Part shown: positions 7,698-16,351 of the stretch, piece after piece
How positions within the stretch are numbered: the stretch's first letter is position 1
Layout: every line of letters starts with the position of its first letter
NCBI GenBank assembly: GCA_018399255.1
Contig: JAGYPA010000024.1
Span: 1-51,724, forward strand
DNA length: 51,724 nt
Reading direction: 5' to 3'
Source: Spirochaetales bacterium
GTDB lineage: Bacteria; Spirochaetota; Spirochaetia; JABMQR01
The notes under the pieces: generated by a model
What the model was told of the DNA's origin: nothing
Database searches by the model: none
What the model saw: only the letters and a program-made list of their open reading frames with translations
Translations under genes and position numbers: made by a program

Positions 7698-8471
7698 CTA
7701 GTGTATTCGTATTATCAGGTTCACGAAATTATACGGAGGCAGCGTGCCGGTATACTTGAATAACGCAAGATTACCGAACTGGAGATCCAAAGAAGCTACC
7801 GCTGCATCAAACTTAGTTTCATCGTTTTTCCTGACCAGGAAAGAAGCATTCAGAAGCATGCGTTCTCCGAAGTTTTCGTTTATTTTTACTTCTTCGGCAA
7901 GCGGGGTCAGAAGATCAAGCATTGATTTTTTAAGCAATTCTTTCTCTTTGCTTAGTGCCGCCGCCACCATTTCCCCTATTTTCCGCAGCTGCCCCTGCGT
8001 CTTTTTTGGATCTTTGTTTATCAGGTCTTTCTTCAGCGTGCGGATATCGTCATATGTATTGAGTATATGGTTATAGATAGTATCTTCACGGGTCAGCACT
8101 TTCAGCCCGAGTTCCTTTTTACCTTCCAGCCGCTCAAGGAGTCTGCAAAAAACAGCATACTCATGTTCAAGCATTCTGGTGATCTTTGATTCATCTGATG
8201 TTGATGATATCGTTGAAAACCGTATGGGAAGCACTGTATATTCCCGCATAACGGCCTCAAGAACCAGCTGATGGGCGACCAGGTATAACCGTCGGGCTTC
8301 ATACCGCATCAATGCGGATTTGCTGACTACCGCACTTATATCTTTATAGCTGATGGTATACACCTGCTCATTCTCTTTTCCTATTGCCGGAACATCAAAT
8401 GTTTTCGTTTCCGCATTTCTGATGATCCCATACAAATAGATTCCACTCTCTTTTTTTTCACTACTATTCAT
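7698..8471 (-). CDS. GvpF/GvpL-family gas vesicle protein (paralogue 3)
   Basis: The 257-residue protein is a canonical GvpF/L: GIYLYGIIRN at the start, HQLVLEAVMREYTVLPIRFSTIS around residues 67-89, LLNASFLVRKND near 205, and a YTGTLPPYNFVNL ending. Of the five copies this one and its neighbour at 8520-9293 are closest to the standard family. It directly precedes gvpG, the common F-G arrangement. Likely role: binding GvpA and other minor proteins at the growing vesicle tip. Confidence 0.92.
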   Translation of the reverse strand: MNSSEKKESGIYLYGIIRNAETKTFDVPAIGKENEQVYTISYKDISAVVSKSALMRYEARRLYLVAHQLVLEAVMREYTVLPIRFSTISSTSDESKITRMLEHEYAVFCRLLERLEGKKELGLKVLTREDTIYNHILNTYDDIRTLKKDLINKDPKKTQGQLRKIGEMVAAALSKEKELLKKSMLDLLTPLAEEVKINENFGERMLLNASFLVRKNDETKFDAAVASLDLQFGNLALFKYTGTLPPYNFVNLIIRIH

Positions 8472-8519
8472 GCCATAAGCCTCATGGATATATGTTTTCT
8501 CCCAATTTCGCTAAAAAAC

Positions 8520-9293
8520 CTAGGTCTCCCATTTTTCAGGAAAAATTGTCAAGTTAATGAAATTAAATATCGGCAGTGGACTGGTATACCGAATATCAAT
8601 TCGACTAAGGTACTTTTCTCCCAGATCAGCTACAATATTGTCCAACTCTTTTTCACGAACCCTTCTTACTAAAAATGCGGTGTTGAAAAACGTGGCATCA
8701 TCTGATGTTTTATTATGACAGTAATCGACAACTACTTTCTTGAACGCGAGCATGATTTGACTGGCGGCTTTATTCTTTTTTTCTATAAGATCTTTTTCAA
8801 CGATGATCCCTGCTTCCTTCATTTTTTTCTGGCGTTCCTGCGGATCCTTTTCCCGCTTGAATTCCACTTCCAGTTTTTTCAGTACCTCATTTTCTTCTTT
8901 TATCTCCCGGTATATTTCACTCATGTCTTTCCATATGCACGTTACATTAGCCTCAAAGGTATTGTTGTTATTATAGAGTAACTCAAGGAATTCCCTGCTC
9001 CTTCGGTTGAGCAGATTTCTGATTTCATCCGGTGAAGATGCAATGGTGCCGAATCTCAATGGTAATACGCTGCTGAATTCCTTCATTACTTCCTCAATAA
9101 CCCGTTGATGAGCAAGAATATTCTCAGGATTCACCGTAAACCTGTCCAGCGGATGATCGCTTACCACCATGCTCAAGTTATCCAAACCGATGGTGGTGAC
9201 CAAATCTCCGCGGTTCCCAATACCGATGGGACCAAAATTGAAATCATTATCCGCTTGGATTATGCAGTATACGTATTTTCCCTCTTTTCGCAT
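8520..9293 (-). CDS. GvpF/GvpL-family gas vesicle protein (paralogue 2)
   Basis: The 257-residue GvpF/L starts KYVYCIIQAD and has HQRVIEEVMKEFSSVLPLRFGTIASS. A long Lys/Glu-rich helix follows (about residues 130-175), then FFNTAFLVRRVREKELD and an ending YTSPLPIFNFINLTIF. It follows the J-domain GvpF/L with a 1-bp gap, and a GGGAG ribosome-binding sequence precedes the ATG. Function is inferred from the family: a GvpA-binding assembly factor. Confidence 0.92.
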   Translation of the reverse strand: MRKEGKYVYCIIQADNDFNFGPIGIGNRGDLVTTIGLDNLSMVVSDHPLDRFTVNPENILAHQRVIEEVMKEFSSVLPLRFGTIASSPDEIRNLLNRRSREFLELLYNNNNTFEANVTCIWKDMSEIYREIKEENEVLKKLEVEFKREKDPQERQKKMKEAGIIVEKDLIEKKNKAASQIMLAFKKVVVDYCHNKTSDDATFFNTAFLVRRVREKELDNIVADLGEKYLSRIDIRYTSPLPIFNFINLTIFPEKWET

Positions 9294-9294
9294 G

Positions 9295-10332
9295 TTACTC
9301 CCTTATCAGCACTTTCAGTGCATTTTCCGATACAGCATCGGGTAGAAGCGAAAACTGTTCGTCATCCGGGAGGTTATCCAGAAAGCTTACATAAGCAAGC
9401 ATGGTTTTGTAGGCCCTTTCCACACGATCAAACATTTCTGAATGGCTGCTATCCTCACTTACATCAGGATGATACTGTTTAACCTTTGTCATGTACGCTT
9501 TTTTGAAAGATCTTTTCGATGTCATATCACTTAATTCCAGGGCAAGTTTAGCCTCTTCCACTTCTTTATAAATCAAGTGCCTGACTTCTATGGTATAAAA
9601 ACTGTAACAGGGAAGCGGACCAACTATCTTGAAATTGAGATTACCGGAAAACTCAGCATCAAGTGAGCTTACCAGCTGTTCCAATGCTGCCAGTCTGCCT
9701 CGATTTACCAGTAAAGCTGAGTTAGAGACCATAAGATCATTAAGCAGTTCATGCTGTCGTATATCCTGACACAAAGGGTGCAGTGCATCACTGATCTGTA
9801 GTGCATAGGCATCTTTTTTCTCATCCAGTATTGCTTTTACAAGCCGGCCGACAGCAATCTGATCGGTCTGGTCTATTTCTTTTTTTTGTTTAATAATAGA
9901 TTTCATCTCTAATACACGCTGATCGTCGGCGATTACAGATAGGGTCTTGTTAAGATTACTAAGGACAGCGACTACATCCATTTCCACCGTATGGGAAATG
10001 TTCTTCATGATATTTTTTACCATGGTGAAACTTTTTTTAAGAATCTCACGCACTTCTGTCTTGTTTTTCGCAAAGGTCCCGAGCATTATCGGGATAACTA
10101 CGCTGAATCCCAGGCTCATGACAGATTCAATGATCTCCTGATGATGAACCAGCAGCTCAGCCAAGGGTTCAGTTCCCAATTTTCTGAAATCAGTATGATC
10201 TCTTTTTGAGGCTACCGCTGAAATGGACTCATAAGAAATAACAGAAAGATTCGTGTGACCGAGCAGTTTGATCAGTTCTGTCATACTGTTGTTTGGAACG
10301 ATACAATACAGATAGAGTTCCTTATCATTCAT
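9295..10332 (-). CDS. GvpF/GvpL-family protein with C-terminal J-domain (paralogue 1)
   Basis: Residues 1-250 are a GvpF/L domain (YLYCIVPNN, HHQEIIESVMSLGFSVVIPIMLGT, NSALLVNRGRLAALEQL, IVGPLPCYSFYTIEVRHL). Residues about 268-320 form a J-domain-like module: SFKKAYMTKVKQYHPDVSED, with the HPD tripeptide at 288-290, followed by helix III (EMFDRVERAYKTMLAYV). J-domains stimulate DnaK/Hsp70 ATPases, so this fusion could hand GvpA-like clients to Hsp70. At 345 residues it is about 90 longer than its paralogues. Its start overlaps the end of the CDC48-like gene by 8 bp. Confidence 0.88.
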   Translation of the reverse strand: MNDKELYLYCIVPNNSMTELIKLLGHTNLSVISYESISAVASKRDHTDFRKLGTEPLAELLVHHQEIIESVMSLGFSVVIPIMLGTFAKNKTEVREILKKSFTMVKNIMKNISHTVEMDVVAVLSNLNKTLSVIADDQRVLEMKSIIKQKKEIDQTDQIAVGRLVKAILDEKKDAYALQISDALHPLCQDIRQHELLNDLMVSNSALLVNRGRLAALEQLVSSLDAEFSGNLNFKIVGPLPCYSFYTIEVRHLIYKEVEEAKLALELSDMTSKRSFKKAYMTKVKQYHPDVSEDSSHSEMFDRVERAYKTMLAYVSFLDNLPDDEQFSLLPDAVSENALKVLIRE

Positions 10333-12526
10333 ACCGCAACCCCTGTCGTGCTTTCTCTGCGTTATTATGTATTACAAGTTCTGAGGCCTGTAAGAGATGC
10401 TTCTGCTTAACGAAGACCTCGGCCCTGGATTCATCTTCCCCATCCGCCAGGCTTTCAACTGCATCGCGAATTGCATAAAAAGAAGCCTTCTGGCAGATAA
10501 AATATATATCAGCCCCCACCATATCCTTGTTCATTGCTGCTAAAACCTGTAAATCCACGTCTCTATGCAAAGGCTTTGAACGAAGATGGATTTCAAATAT
10601 CTTTTGCCTGGTTTGTTCATTCGGAGAAGGCAGTTCATATATCAGCTCAAACCTGCCACTGCGAAGCAGCGCAGGGTCGATACGTTCGATCCGGTTTGTT
10701 GCTGCTAAAATAAACACTCCGCTGAGTTCCTCAATACCGTCCATTTCGGTCAGGAACTGACTGATCACCCGATCAGAGGTGTTTGATTCACCGTTGCTGC
10801 TGCTTCGCTGCGGACATATGCTGTCGATCTCGTCAAAAAAAAGAATTGATGGAGCAGCTTGCCTTGCTTTTTTAAACAACTCCATGATCCCTTTCTCAGA
10901 TTCACCAAGAAATCTGCTCATAATCTGCGAGCTCTTGACGGAAATAAAGTTAACTCCGCTTTCAGTTGCTAAAGCCTTTGCCATATAGGTTTTACCTGTC
11001 CCCGGACGGCCAGAGAGCAGGATGCCTTTCGGCGGCTGGGTATTTACTTTACGGAACAGCGAAGCATATTTCAGCGGCCACTCCACGGTTTCCCGCAATG
11101 CTTCCTTGATTTCATCAAGTCCCCCAACTTCTTCCCAGCTTACCTTAGGGACTTCCACAAACACCTCACGTACTGCAGAAGGCTCAATTTCCTTCTTAGC
11201 CTCTCGAAAGTTATCCATCGATATTTTAAGACTCAACAGTTGTTCGTACGGCAGTTCCTCAACTTCATAATCAATTTCATGGATTATCCCCCTGAGGGCT
11301 GTCATAGCTGCCTCACGGGCAAATGCTTCCAAATCAGCTCCCACAAAGCCGTGGGTAACTGCAGCAAGTTTATCAAGGTCCACATCTTCGGCCAGAGGCA
11401 TTCCCCTCGTATGTATTTCCAGTATTTCAAGGCGTTGTTTTTTATCCGGGATGGGGATAGCAAGCTCACGATCAAACCGTCCCGGTCTGCGGAGCGCCGG
11501 ATCAATGGTATTGGGAATATTTGTTGCACCTATGACAATAACTTTTCCTCTGGATTCCAAACCGTCCATCAGCGACAGAAGCTGTGCCACGACGCGTTTT
11601 TCCACCTGTTTTTCACTGCCCATATCTTCCCGTTTAGGCGCAATTGCATCAATTTCGTCGATGAAAATGATTGCAGGAGCATTTGCCTGAGCTTCTGAAA
11701 AAACCTTTCGAAGCCGTTCTTCGCTCTCGCCATAAAACTTCCCCATTATTGCAGGACCGGAGATATAAAGAAAATAGGCATCCGTTTCATTGGCAACCGC
11801 ACGGACTATCAGCGTTTTCCCAGTACCGGGAGGGCCATAGAGAAACACTCCCTTGGGCGCTTCGATACCCAACCGTTTGAAAATTTCCGGATGCCTTAGC
11901 GGCAGTTCTATCATTTCCCTGATACGCTGCACCTGGGGTCCAAGCCCGCCGATATCTTCGTAGAGGACCTTGGAGGATCCTTTTTCCTCATTTTTCGGGT
12001 GTGAAAGTTCAATTTTTGTTTTTGATGTGATCAGCACTGCTCCGACGGGATTTGTTTCCACCACCCAGCAGTCAACTGAACGGGAACCAAAGAGTTTAGC
12101 CCTGACCTTATCACCTGCCATCACGGGAAGGCCTTCAAGGAGGTAGCCGAAATATCTCGCATCCTTCCCTGTATACTGAACACCGAAACCGGAATCAGGC
12201 TGCAGCTTTATACGAATCCCCTCTTTACATTCGGCAGGTTCTATGGTTACTTTTTCATCAATACTCGTTTGTGCATTTTCCCGGATAATCCCATCAATTT
12301 GAAGAATACATTTTCCACGCTCATCTGCATAGCATGGTATGACTTTTGCGGAGGTGCGGCGTTTCCCTGTAATGAAGATTACATCTCCCGGTTCCAGTCC
12401 GGAGCTTTTCATATCATCAGGATCCATTCGGGCAACAGCTCTCCCTGTATCTTTTCCCAGAGCTTCCTTCACTTTATACATAAAGGATTCACGAATGGTG
12501 TCTGAGATGAAATCATTATCACGCAT
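10325..12526 (-). CDS. CDC48/p97-like double AAA+ ATPase
   Basis: The 733-residue protein has an N-terminal CDC48-type double-psi-barrel region (ALGKDTGRAVARMDPDDMKSSGLEPGD) and two AAA+ modules. Module D1 has GPPGTGKT at 231-238, a Walker B IIFIDEIDAI and the RRPGRFDRE arginine-finger region. Module D2 has GRPGTGKT at 506-513 (Arg where Pro is usual), LFFDEIDSICPQR and LLRSGRFE. Proteins of this type unfold or extract substrates from complexes. Within a gvp operon it probably remodels GvpA aggregates or disassembles vesicle intermediates; that is inference. AAGGACT precedes the ATG. Confidence 0.93.
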   Translation of the reverse strand: MRDNDFISDTIRESFMYKVKEALGKDTGRAVARMDPDDMKSSGLEPGDVIFITGKRRTSAKVIPCYADERGKCILQIDGIIRENAQTSIDEKVTIEPAECKEGIRIKLQPDSGFGVQYTGKDARYFGYLLEGLPVMAGDKVRAKLFGSRSVDCWVVETNPVGAVLITSKTKIELSHPKNEEKGSSKVLYEDIGGLGPQVQRIREMIELPLRHPEIFKRLGIEAPKGVFLYGPPGTGKTLIVRAVANETDAYFLYISGPAIMGKFYGESEERLRKVFSEAQANAPAIIFIDEIDAIAPKREDMGSEKQVEKRVVAQLLSLMDGLESRGKVIVIGATNIPNTIDPALRRPGRFDRELAIPIPDKKQRLEILEIHTRGMPLAEDVDLDKLAAVTHGFVGADLEAFAREAAMTALRGIIHEIDYEVEELPYEQLLSLKISMDNFREAKKEIEPSAVREVFVEVPKVSWEEVGGLDEIKEALRETVEWPLKYASLFRKVNTQPPKGILLSGRPGTGKTYMAKALATESGVNFISVKSSQIMSRFLGESEKGIMELFKKARQAAPSILFFDEIDSICPQRSSSNGESNTSDRVISQFLTEMDGIEELSGVFILAATNRIERIDPALLRSGRFELIYELPSPNEQTRQKIFEIHLRSKPLHRDVDLQVLAAMNKDMVGADIYFICQKASFYAIRDAVESLADGEDESRAEVFVKQKHLLQASELVIHNNAEKARQGLRYE

Positions 12527-12531
12527 ACTTT

Positions 12532-13530
12532 TCAGTCCTTGCCTGCTATCCTGTCGGATTCAGACTTGAAGTTTTGCCTATTATCTTTTTCTGGAGAGAA
12601 GAGATATCGGCTGACTTCATTCAGCCTGCCCAGTCCGCATACTTCATGCGCAAAAAGAGGAACCTGCACTTTGTTCACCTCGGGATATGTTTTTTCAATT
12701 CTTGCAATATATTTTTCCTGCCCCTTTTTTCTCTCCATGCAAAAAATGCAGTCTCCAGCTGGTTCCATTACATTATTTATAATCAGCTGTTTAACGGTGA
12801 TTCCGAAACTACCTAAACTTGCTATCAACCTCCCTGTCTCAGCCTCCGACATTGCTTCGGGAATGCAAACTGGAATAAACTCAGACCGGGTATAATCCCG
12901 GAACAGTTTCTCGATCTTTTTTACTGTTTTTTTTAAGTTCAAGAGCAAGGCATCAGCTCCGTCCTGCTGATAAGATCCGGAAAAGCGTGTAACCATGTAC
13001 CTGTATTTCCATCGCATCCCCGCTGCTGTTTTTATCCATTGGTCCAAAATGGCTGGTGAGGATATCAGCCGCAGCGCGTGGCCGGAAGGGGCCATATCTA
13101 CAACGTACTTTGCATAGCTGCCAGATTCAATATAATCCACGATGGTTTTAAAGCTCATTATTTCGTCAATCCCCGGTATGGACAGTTTAAGCAGGTTTTC
13201 AGCATCTTCTTCATCCAAGCCTGTTGAAGTGTCGAAAAGCTCCATCAGTTCCTTTTTATGCATCCTGATAAATTCTGTATATTCATGTTCGGCGGAAATC
13301 TCCGTCGCCGACAAATTTTCCACACCGGTAATGGGATGAATGCCCTTTCCGATTTGCTGCTGAAAGCAGTCTGAAAGGGAATGGGCAGGATCTGTTGAAA
13401 TGATCAGGGTGTTTGAGTTTTTTGCCAGAGCAATTGCCGCAGCGGAAGCACTGCAGGTTTTTCCGACTCCACCTTTTCCCCCGAACATGATGAGCGTCAT
13501 ATCAGAGCTGAACAATCCGGCGAGTCCCAT
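12532..13530 (-). CDS. ArsA/Get3-like ATPase of the gas vesicle operon
   Basis: The 332-residue protein has the deviant Walker A GGKGGVGKT (17-25), STDPAHSLSDCF (switch I), VVDMAPSGHALRL (switch II) and a C-terminal CIFC (261-264) that matches the zinc CxxC of Get3 rather than the arsenite Cys set of ArsA. Get3 binds hydrophobic transmembrane helices in the cytosol. GvpA is a small, very hydrophobic protein, so a GvpA-shielding role is attractive but inferred. It lies between gvpH and the CDC48-like gene with gaps under 6 bp. Confidence 0.88.
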   Translation of the reverse strand: MGLAGLFSSDMTLIMFGGKGGVGKTCSASAAAIALAKNSNTLIISTDPAHSLSDCFQQQIGKGIHPITGVENLSATEISAEHEYTEFIRMHKKELMELFDTSTGLDEEDAENLLKLSIPGIDEIMSFKTIVDYIESGSYAKYVVDMAPSGHALRLISSPAILDQWIKTAAGMRWKYRYMVTRFSGSYQQDGADALLLNLKKTVKKIEKLFRDYTRSEFIPVCIPEAMSEAETGRLIASLGSFGITVKQLIINNVMEPAGDCIFCMERKKGQEKYIARIEKTYPEVNKVQVPLFAHEVCGLGRLNEVSRYLFSPEKDNRQNFKSESDRIAGKD

Positions 13531-13532
13531 GC

Positions 13533-14060
13533 TTACTTTTCTATCCTTATTTCAAGAATCCCATTGTTATATTTCATTTTCATGCTCCCCGCAGCTGCTT
13601 TTACCGGCAGCAGCAGTTCCTTATGATATTTCCTCGTACCCCTTTCCGCTGAGATGTCAAGGATATCATCCGTCAGTTCCAGAACGATATCACCTTCTTC
13701 TATACCAGGCATTTCAGCTACAATGATGACTACCTGTTCCTCTTCAAACACATCAGTCATTGGTTCGCGTTCCTGCTCCATCCGTGGACCGTCTGGTGTT
13801 TTCTTGATGTTGCCGAAAGTATCAACAATCGGCTTTTCTCCGCCAAGGACAGACCTGATAGTGAATCCATACACGCCTTTCGCCTGATTCAGGCGGTCGA
13901 GGTTGATTTCTCCTTGCTTGCTTATTCCATTAATATCCTGGAGCTTGCCTGCTGTCTCGACCAGCTTTTCAATTCCTTTGAATAAGCCGCCCAATCCGAA
14001 AATATCACTGCCCCATTCCTCTTTTTCCTTGCCGTCATTGCTGTTCTTATTGTCTTTCAA
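13533..14060 (-). CDS. gvpH: GvpH, Hsp20/alpha-crystallin-like gas vesicle protein
   Basis: The 175-residue protein has a Gly/Lys-rich N-terminus with FGLGGLFKGIEKLVETAGKL, the typical GvpH start. A C-terminal alpha-crystallin-like sandwich follows (EPMTDVFEEEQVVIIVAEMPGIEEGDIVLELTDDILDI ... KMKYNNGILEIRIEK). It is probably a small heat-shock-type holdase for vesicle proteins. The start is TTG at 14060, supported by the strong AAGGAGGAGG just upstream. The previous gene, gvpJ, ends 45 bp away. Confidence 0.88.
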   Translation of the reverse strand: MKDNKNSNDGKEKEEWGSDIFGLGGLFKGIEKLVETAGKLQDINGISKQGEINLDRLNQAKGVYGFTIRSVLGGEKPIVDTFGNIKKTPDGPRMEQEREPMTDVFEEEQVVIIVAEMPGIEEGDIVLELTDDILDISAERGTRKYHKELLLPVKAAAGSMKMKYNNGILEIRIEK

Positions 14061-14105
14061 AGTTTCCTCCTCCTTCTTGAAGTCATACGCATATGCAGAA
14101 CTGTG

Positions 14106-14420
14106 TCAGTTTGTGCTGTCAGAGTTGACTGCTGAAGCCTCCAGCTTTTCCAAGCGCTCAAGCAGTCTGTCATTTTGCTGCTTTAATTCGGTCTCTCTGG
14201 CCTTTGTCGATAAATAGGTATCATCTTCCCACCAGTTAATCCCGATTTCCTTAGCTTTGTCGACCGAAGCAATGAGAAGGCGGATTTTTATTGTCAGCAG
14301 GTCGATATCAGCAATCTGGATTTTTATGTCTCCAGCAATCACTATGCCTTTATCAAGAACCCGTTCCAGAATATCAGCTAAACCAGTAGAATTTACGGAA
14401 TGAGATATGGCTTCAGACAT
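14106..14420 (-). CDS. gvpJ: Gas vesicle protein GvpJ
   Basis: The 104-residue GvpA-superfamily member has TGLADILERVLDKGIVIAGDIKIQIADIDLLTIKIRLLIASVDKAKE, followed by INWWEDDTYLSTKA. The NWWE segment after the core is the GvpJ hallmark and is absent from GvpA. A charged coiled-coil-like tail (ETELKQQNDRLLERLEKLEA) follows. GvpJ is a minor protein placed at vesicle tips or nucleation sites. AGGAG precedes the ATG. Confidence 0.92.
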   Translation of the reverse strand: MSEAISHSVNSTGLADILERVLDKGIVIAGDIKIQIADIDLLTIKIRLLIASVDKAKEIGINWWEDDTYLSTKARETELKQQNDRLLERLEKLEASAVNSDSTN

Positions 14421-14446
14421 TCATTCTCCTTTGAATTTTTTATTCT

Positions 14447-14722
14447 CTAATAACTCACATGCATGGTATTCCACTCAGTATCAGATTTACTTTCAGATTC
14501 ATGCTCTTTTTCAATTTCATGAAATTCAGAAAAAAAACCTTCTATTTCCTCTAGTCGACGGTTCAGGATTTCAAGTCGAATGGTTAGTCGCTCATGCTCC
14601 ATACGAATTCTTGCACGTTCTTTATCAAGCATGAACAGTTTGAGATAGTTACTGTCCTCCTTTCTGAGAGACTGTATAGTTCGTACATGCTGCATCCCTT
14701 TAATTGCTTTTGGTGTATTCAT
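14447..14722 (-). CDS. Small coiled-coil protein, GvpV-like
   Basis: This 91-residue, highly charged helical protein reads HVRTIQSLRKEDSNYLKLFMLDKERARIRMEHERLTIRLEILNRRLEEIEGFF and then an acidic tail. The layout (R-x-I near the start, YL-x-L, EK-x-R, repeated RL heptads) resembles my recollection of cyanobacterial and Serratia GvpV. It sits between gvpN and gvpJ, a plausible place for gvpV. The family assignment is tentative. AAGGAGATG lies at good spacing before the ATG. Confidence 0.55.
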   Translation of the reverse strand: MNTPKAIKGMQHVRTIQSLRKEDSNYLKLFMLDKERARIRMEHERLTIRLEILNRRLEEIEGFFSEFHEIEKEHESESKSDTEWNTMHVSY

Positions 14723-14762
14723 TTTGCATCTCCTTGCTTATACCGTGCATTATGCAGCTGGA

Positions 14763-15674
14763 TCAGGTCAGTGTAACAATCAGTTCTTCAACAATTGCAC
14801 GTACCCGCTCCTGATTGGTTTTGGATCCGATTCTGCTTGTTTCAGAGGTAAGAATATCCTGGCATATAACCCGGAATTTCTTGTCAGTTTTAGATGGCAG
14901 GATCCCCAGTACAGCCAGAGTCTTTGCAATCATGATGGCTCCCCGGATGGTGGGATCAAATTCCGTCTTCCCTGATTCTCTGAGACCTCTGACGATCTTT
15001 ACGATTATCTCAGCTTCTTCATATGGAAGCTGAGATTTGGCTATCACTATTTGAAGTTCTGTCTGGTAATCAAAATGATCAAGATCCATGGTAACCATGC
15101 GATCCCGAAGCGCGTCCTGTGTTCTGTTAACACCTGCATACTCTTCAGGATTGGATGTAAAAATCGCGCAAAAATCTTCATGGACTTTAAGATACGCTTC
15201 TTCCTCTTTTATTGAGGGGGTGCTCATCATACGTTCCTGCAGAATTGGCAGGAGGATATTATTCGCTTCGGGGCGTGACCGTGTAAATTCGTCATATACA
15301 AGAGTAAAACCATATTTAACCGCCTGGGTAAGTCGATTATTGACCCACTGCTTGGTCATGTCCTCCTGGTATTTGTGGACTGTATGAATAAATCGGTCAT
15401 CCAGCTTTTTGAATGAATAACCGCTTTCGCCCCCGATCAGGTCGGAAGTCTTGTATTCAGCATCACCATGAATAATTACCACAGGTCTTCCGAGTTTACT
15501 GGCTAGATGCATTGCCATTGTGGTTTTACCGGTACCTGAGGGGCCTCTGAAGTGTACCGGAAAACCAGCCTGAATATATGCTAGTGCGCGATCAATAATA
15601 TCCCTGACGTATTGGGTCTCAACAAAGTCAGGAAGCGGAGTCGGCTTTAGCACTGTGTTCAGTTCTTGAATCAT
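14763..15674 (-). CDS. gvpN: GvpN, MoxR-type AAA+ ATPase
   Basis: The 303-residue protein has Walker A GPSGTGKTT (44-52), the GvpN-specific HGDAEYKTSDLIGGESGYSF, Walker B TLVYDEFTRS, and the TSNPEEYAGVNRTQDALRDRMV sensor region. GvpN is an ATPase needed for vesicle growth, and in Anabaena it acts with GvpC and GvpA. The order gvpA, GvpC-like, gvpN parallels cyanobacterial clusters. An AAGGAAGGG-type ribosome-binding sequence precedes the ATG. Confidence 0.95.
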   Translation of the reverse strand: MIQELNTVLKPTPLPDFVETQYVRDIIDRALAYIQAGFPVHFRGPSGTGKTTMAMHLASKLGRPVVIIHGDAEYKTSDLIGGESGYSFKKLDDRFIHTVHKYQEDMTKQWVNNRLTQAVKYGFTLVYDEFTRSRPEANNILLPILQERMMSTPSIKEEEAYLKVHEDFCAIFTSNPEEYAGVNRTQDALRDRMVTMDLDHFDYQTELQIVIAKSQLPYEEAEIIVKIVRGLRESGKTEFDPTIRGAIMIAKTLAVLGILPSKTDKKFRVICQDILTSETSRIGSKTNQERVRAIVEELIVTLT

Positions 15675-15730
15675 ATGTTAATCCCTTCCTTCAGGTAGTT
15701 TTTACACCTTATTCAATTGACTGTATTGAA

Positions 15731-15979
15731 TTATTCGGATTTCGGATAATAGACGTTCTGTACTTTCTGGATTTTCCCATCATTGAGCAGCTGTTCGGTA
15801 ATATAACTGAGTTTCATCCGGGACTCACCTAACGGTTTTTCCATATCAACTATCGTAACACCCTCTTTAGATGCATTGATGTGATTCAGCACTTTCTCCT
15901 CAAGGGGTATATCCTTTGTTGAATCGGTTTTCGCATTCTTAGATACAGGCGGCTTTCTGGGTTTTGATACTGCCTGCAC
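15731..15979 (-). CDS. C-terminal domain of the split GvpC-like protein (winged-helix-like)
   Basis: The reading frame continues upstream through six QAKKAEPAP repeats, so this is not a free-standing gene. It is the 3' part of the ORF at 16171-17235, displaced by a frameshift. The 82 residues after the first Met include a Pro/Lys linker and then PLEEKVLNHINASKEGVTIVDMEKPLGESRMKLSYITEQLLNDGKIQKVQNVYYP. That pattern of helix, short loop, helix and wing looks like a winged-helix domain. No ribosome-binding sequence supports initiation here. Confidence 0.6.
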   Translation of the reverse strand: MQAVSKPRKPPVSKNAKTDSTKDIPLEEKVLNHINASKEGVTIVDMEKPLGESRMKLSYITEQLLNDGKIQKVQNVYYPKSE

Positions 15980-15983
15980 GACG

Positions 15984-16351
15984 GGTTCAGCCTTCTTTGC
16001 CTGGGGTGCCGGCTCAGCCTTCTTTGCCTGGGGTGCCGGTTCAGCCTTCTTTGCCTGGGGTGCCGGCTCAGCCTTCTTTGCCTGGGGTGCCGGTTCAGCC
16101 TTCTTTGCCTGAGGTGCCGGTTCAGCCTTCTTTGCCTGGGGTGCCTCAGCCTTCTTGCCTGGGTGCCGGTTCAGCCTTCTTTGCCTGGGGTGCCATTTCG
16201 GCCCACTTCTGGTGCCGGCTCAGCCTTCTTTGCCTGGGGTGCCGGTTCAGCCTTCTTTGCCTGGGGTGCCGGTTCAGCCTTCTTTGCCTGAGGTGCCGGT
16301 TCAGCCTTCTTTGCCTGGGGTGCCGGTTCAGCCTTCTTTGCCTGGGGTTGT
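15984..16351 (-). repeat. 27-bp tandem repeat encoding QAKKAEPAP
   Basis: Fourteen head-to-tail units start at 15984, 16011, 16038, 16065, 16092, 16119, 16146, 16168, 16195, 16217, 16244, 16271, 16298 and 16325. Twelve are 27 bp and encode QAKKAEPAP on the minus strand. The units at 16146 and 16195 are only 22 bp and degenerate (missing bases in T and G runs, plus substitutions). The net loss of 10 bp shifts the reading frame. Both flanks encode the same peptide in the same phase. Confidence 0.92.

Noticed and set aside
15984-16351. Regularly spaced repeats that could suggest a CRISPR array
   Set aside because: Units are directly adjacent with no spacers, and they encode a peptide repeat.
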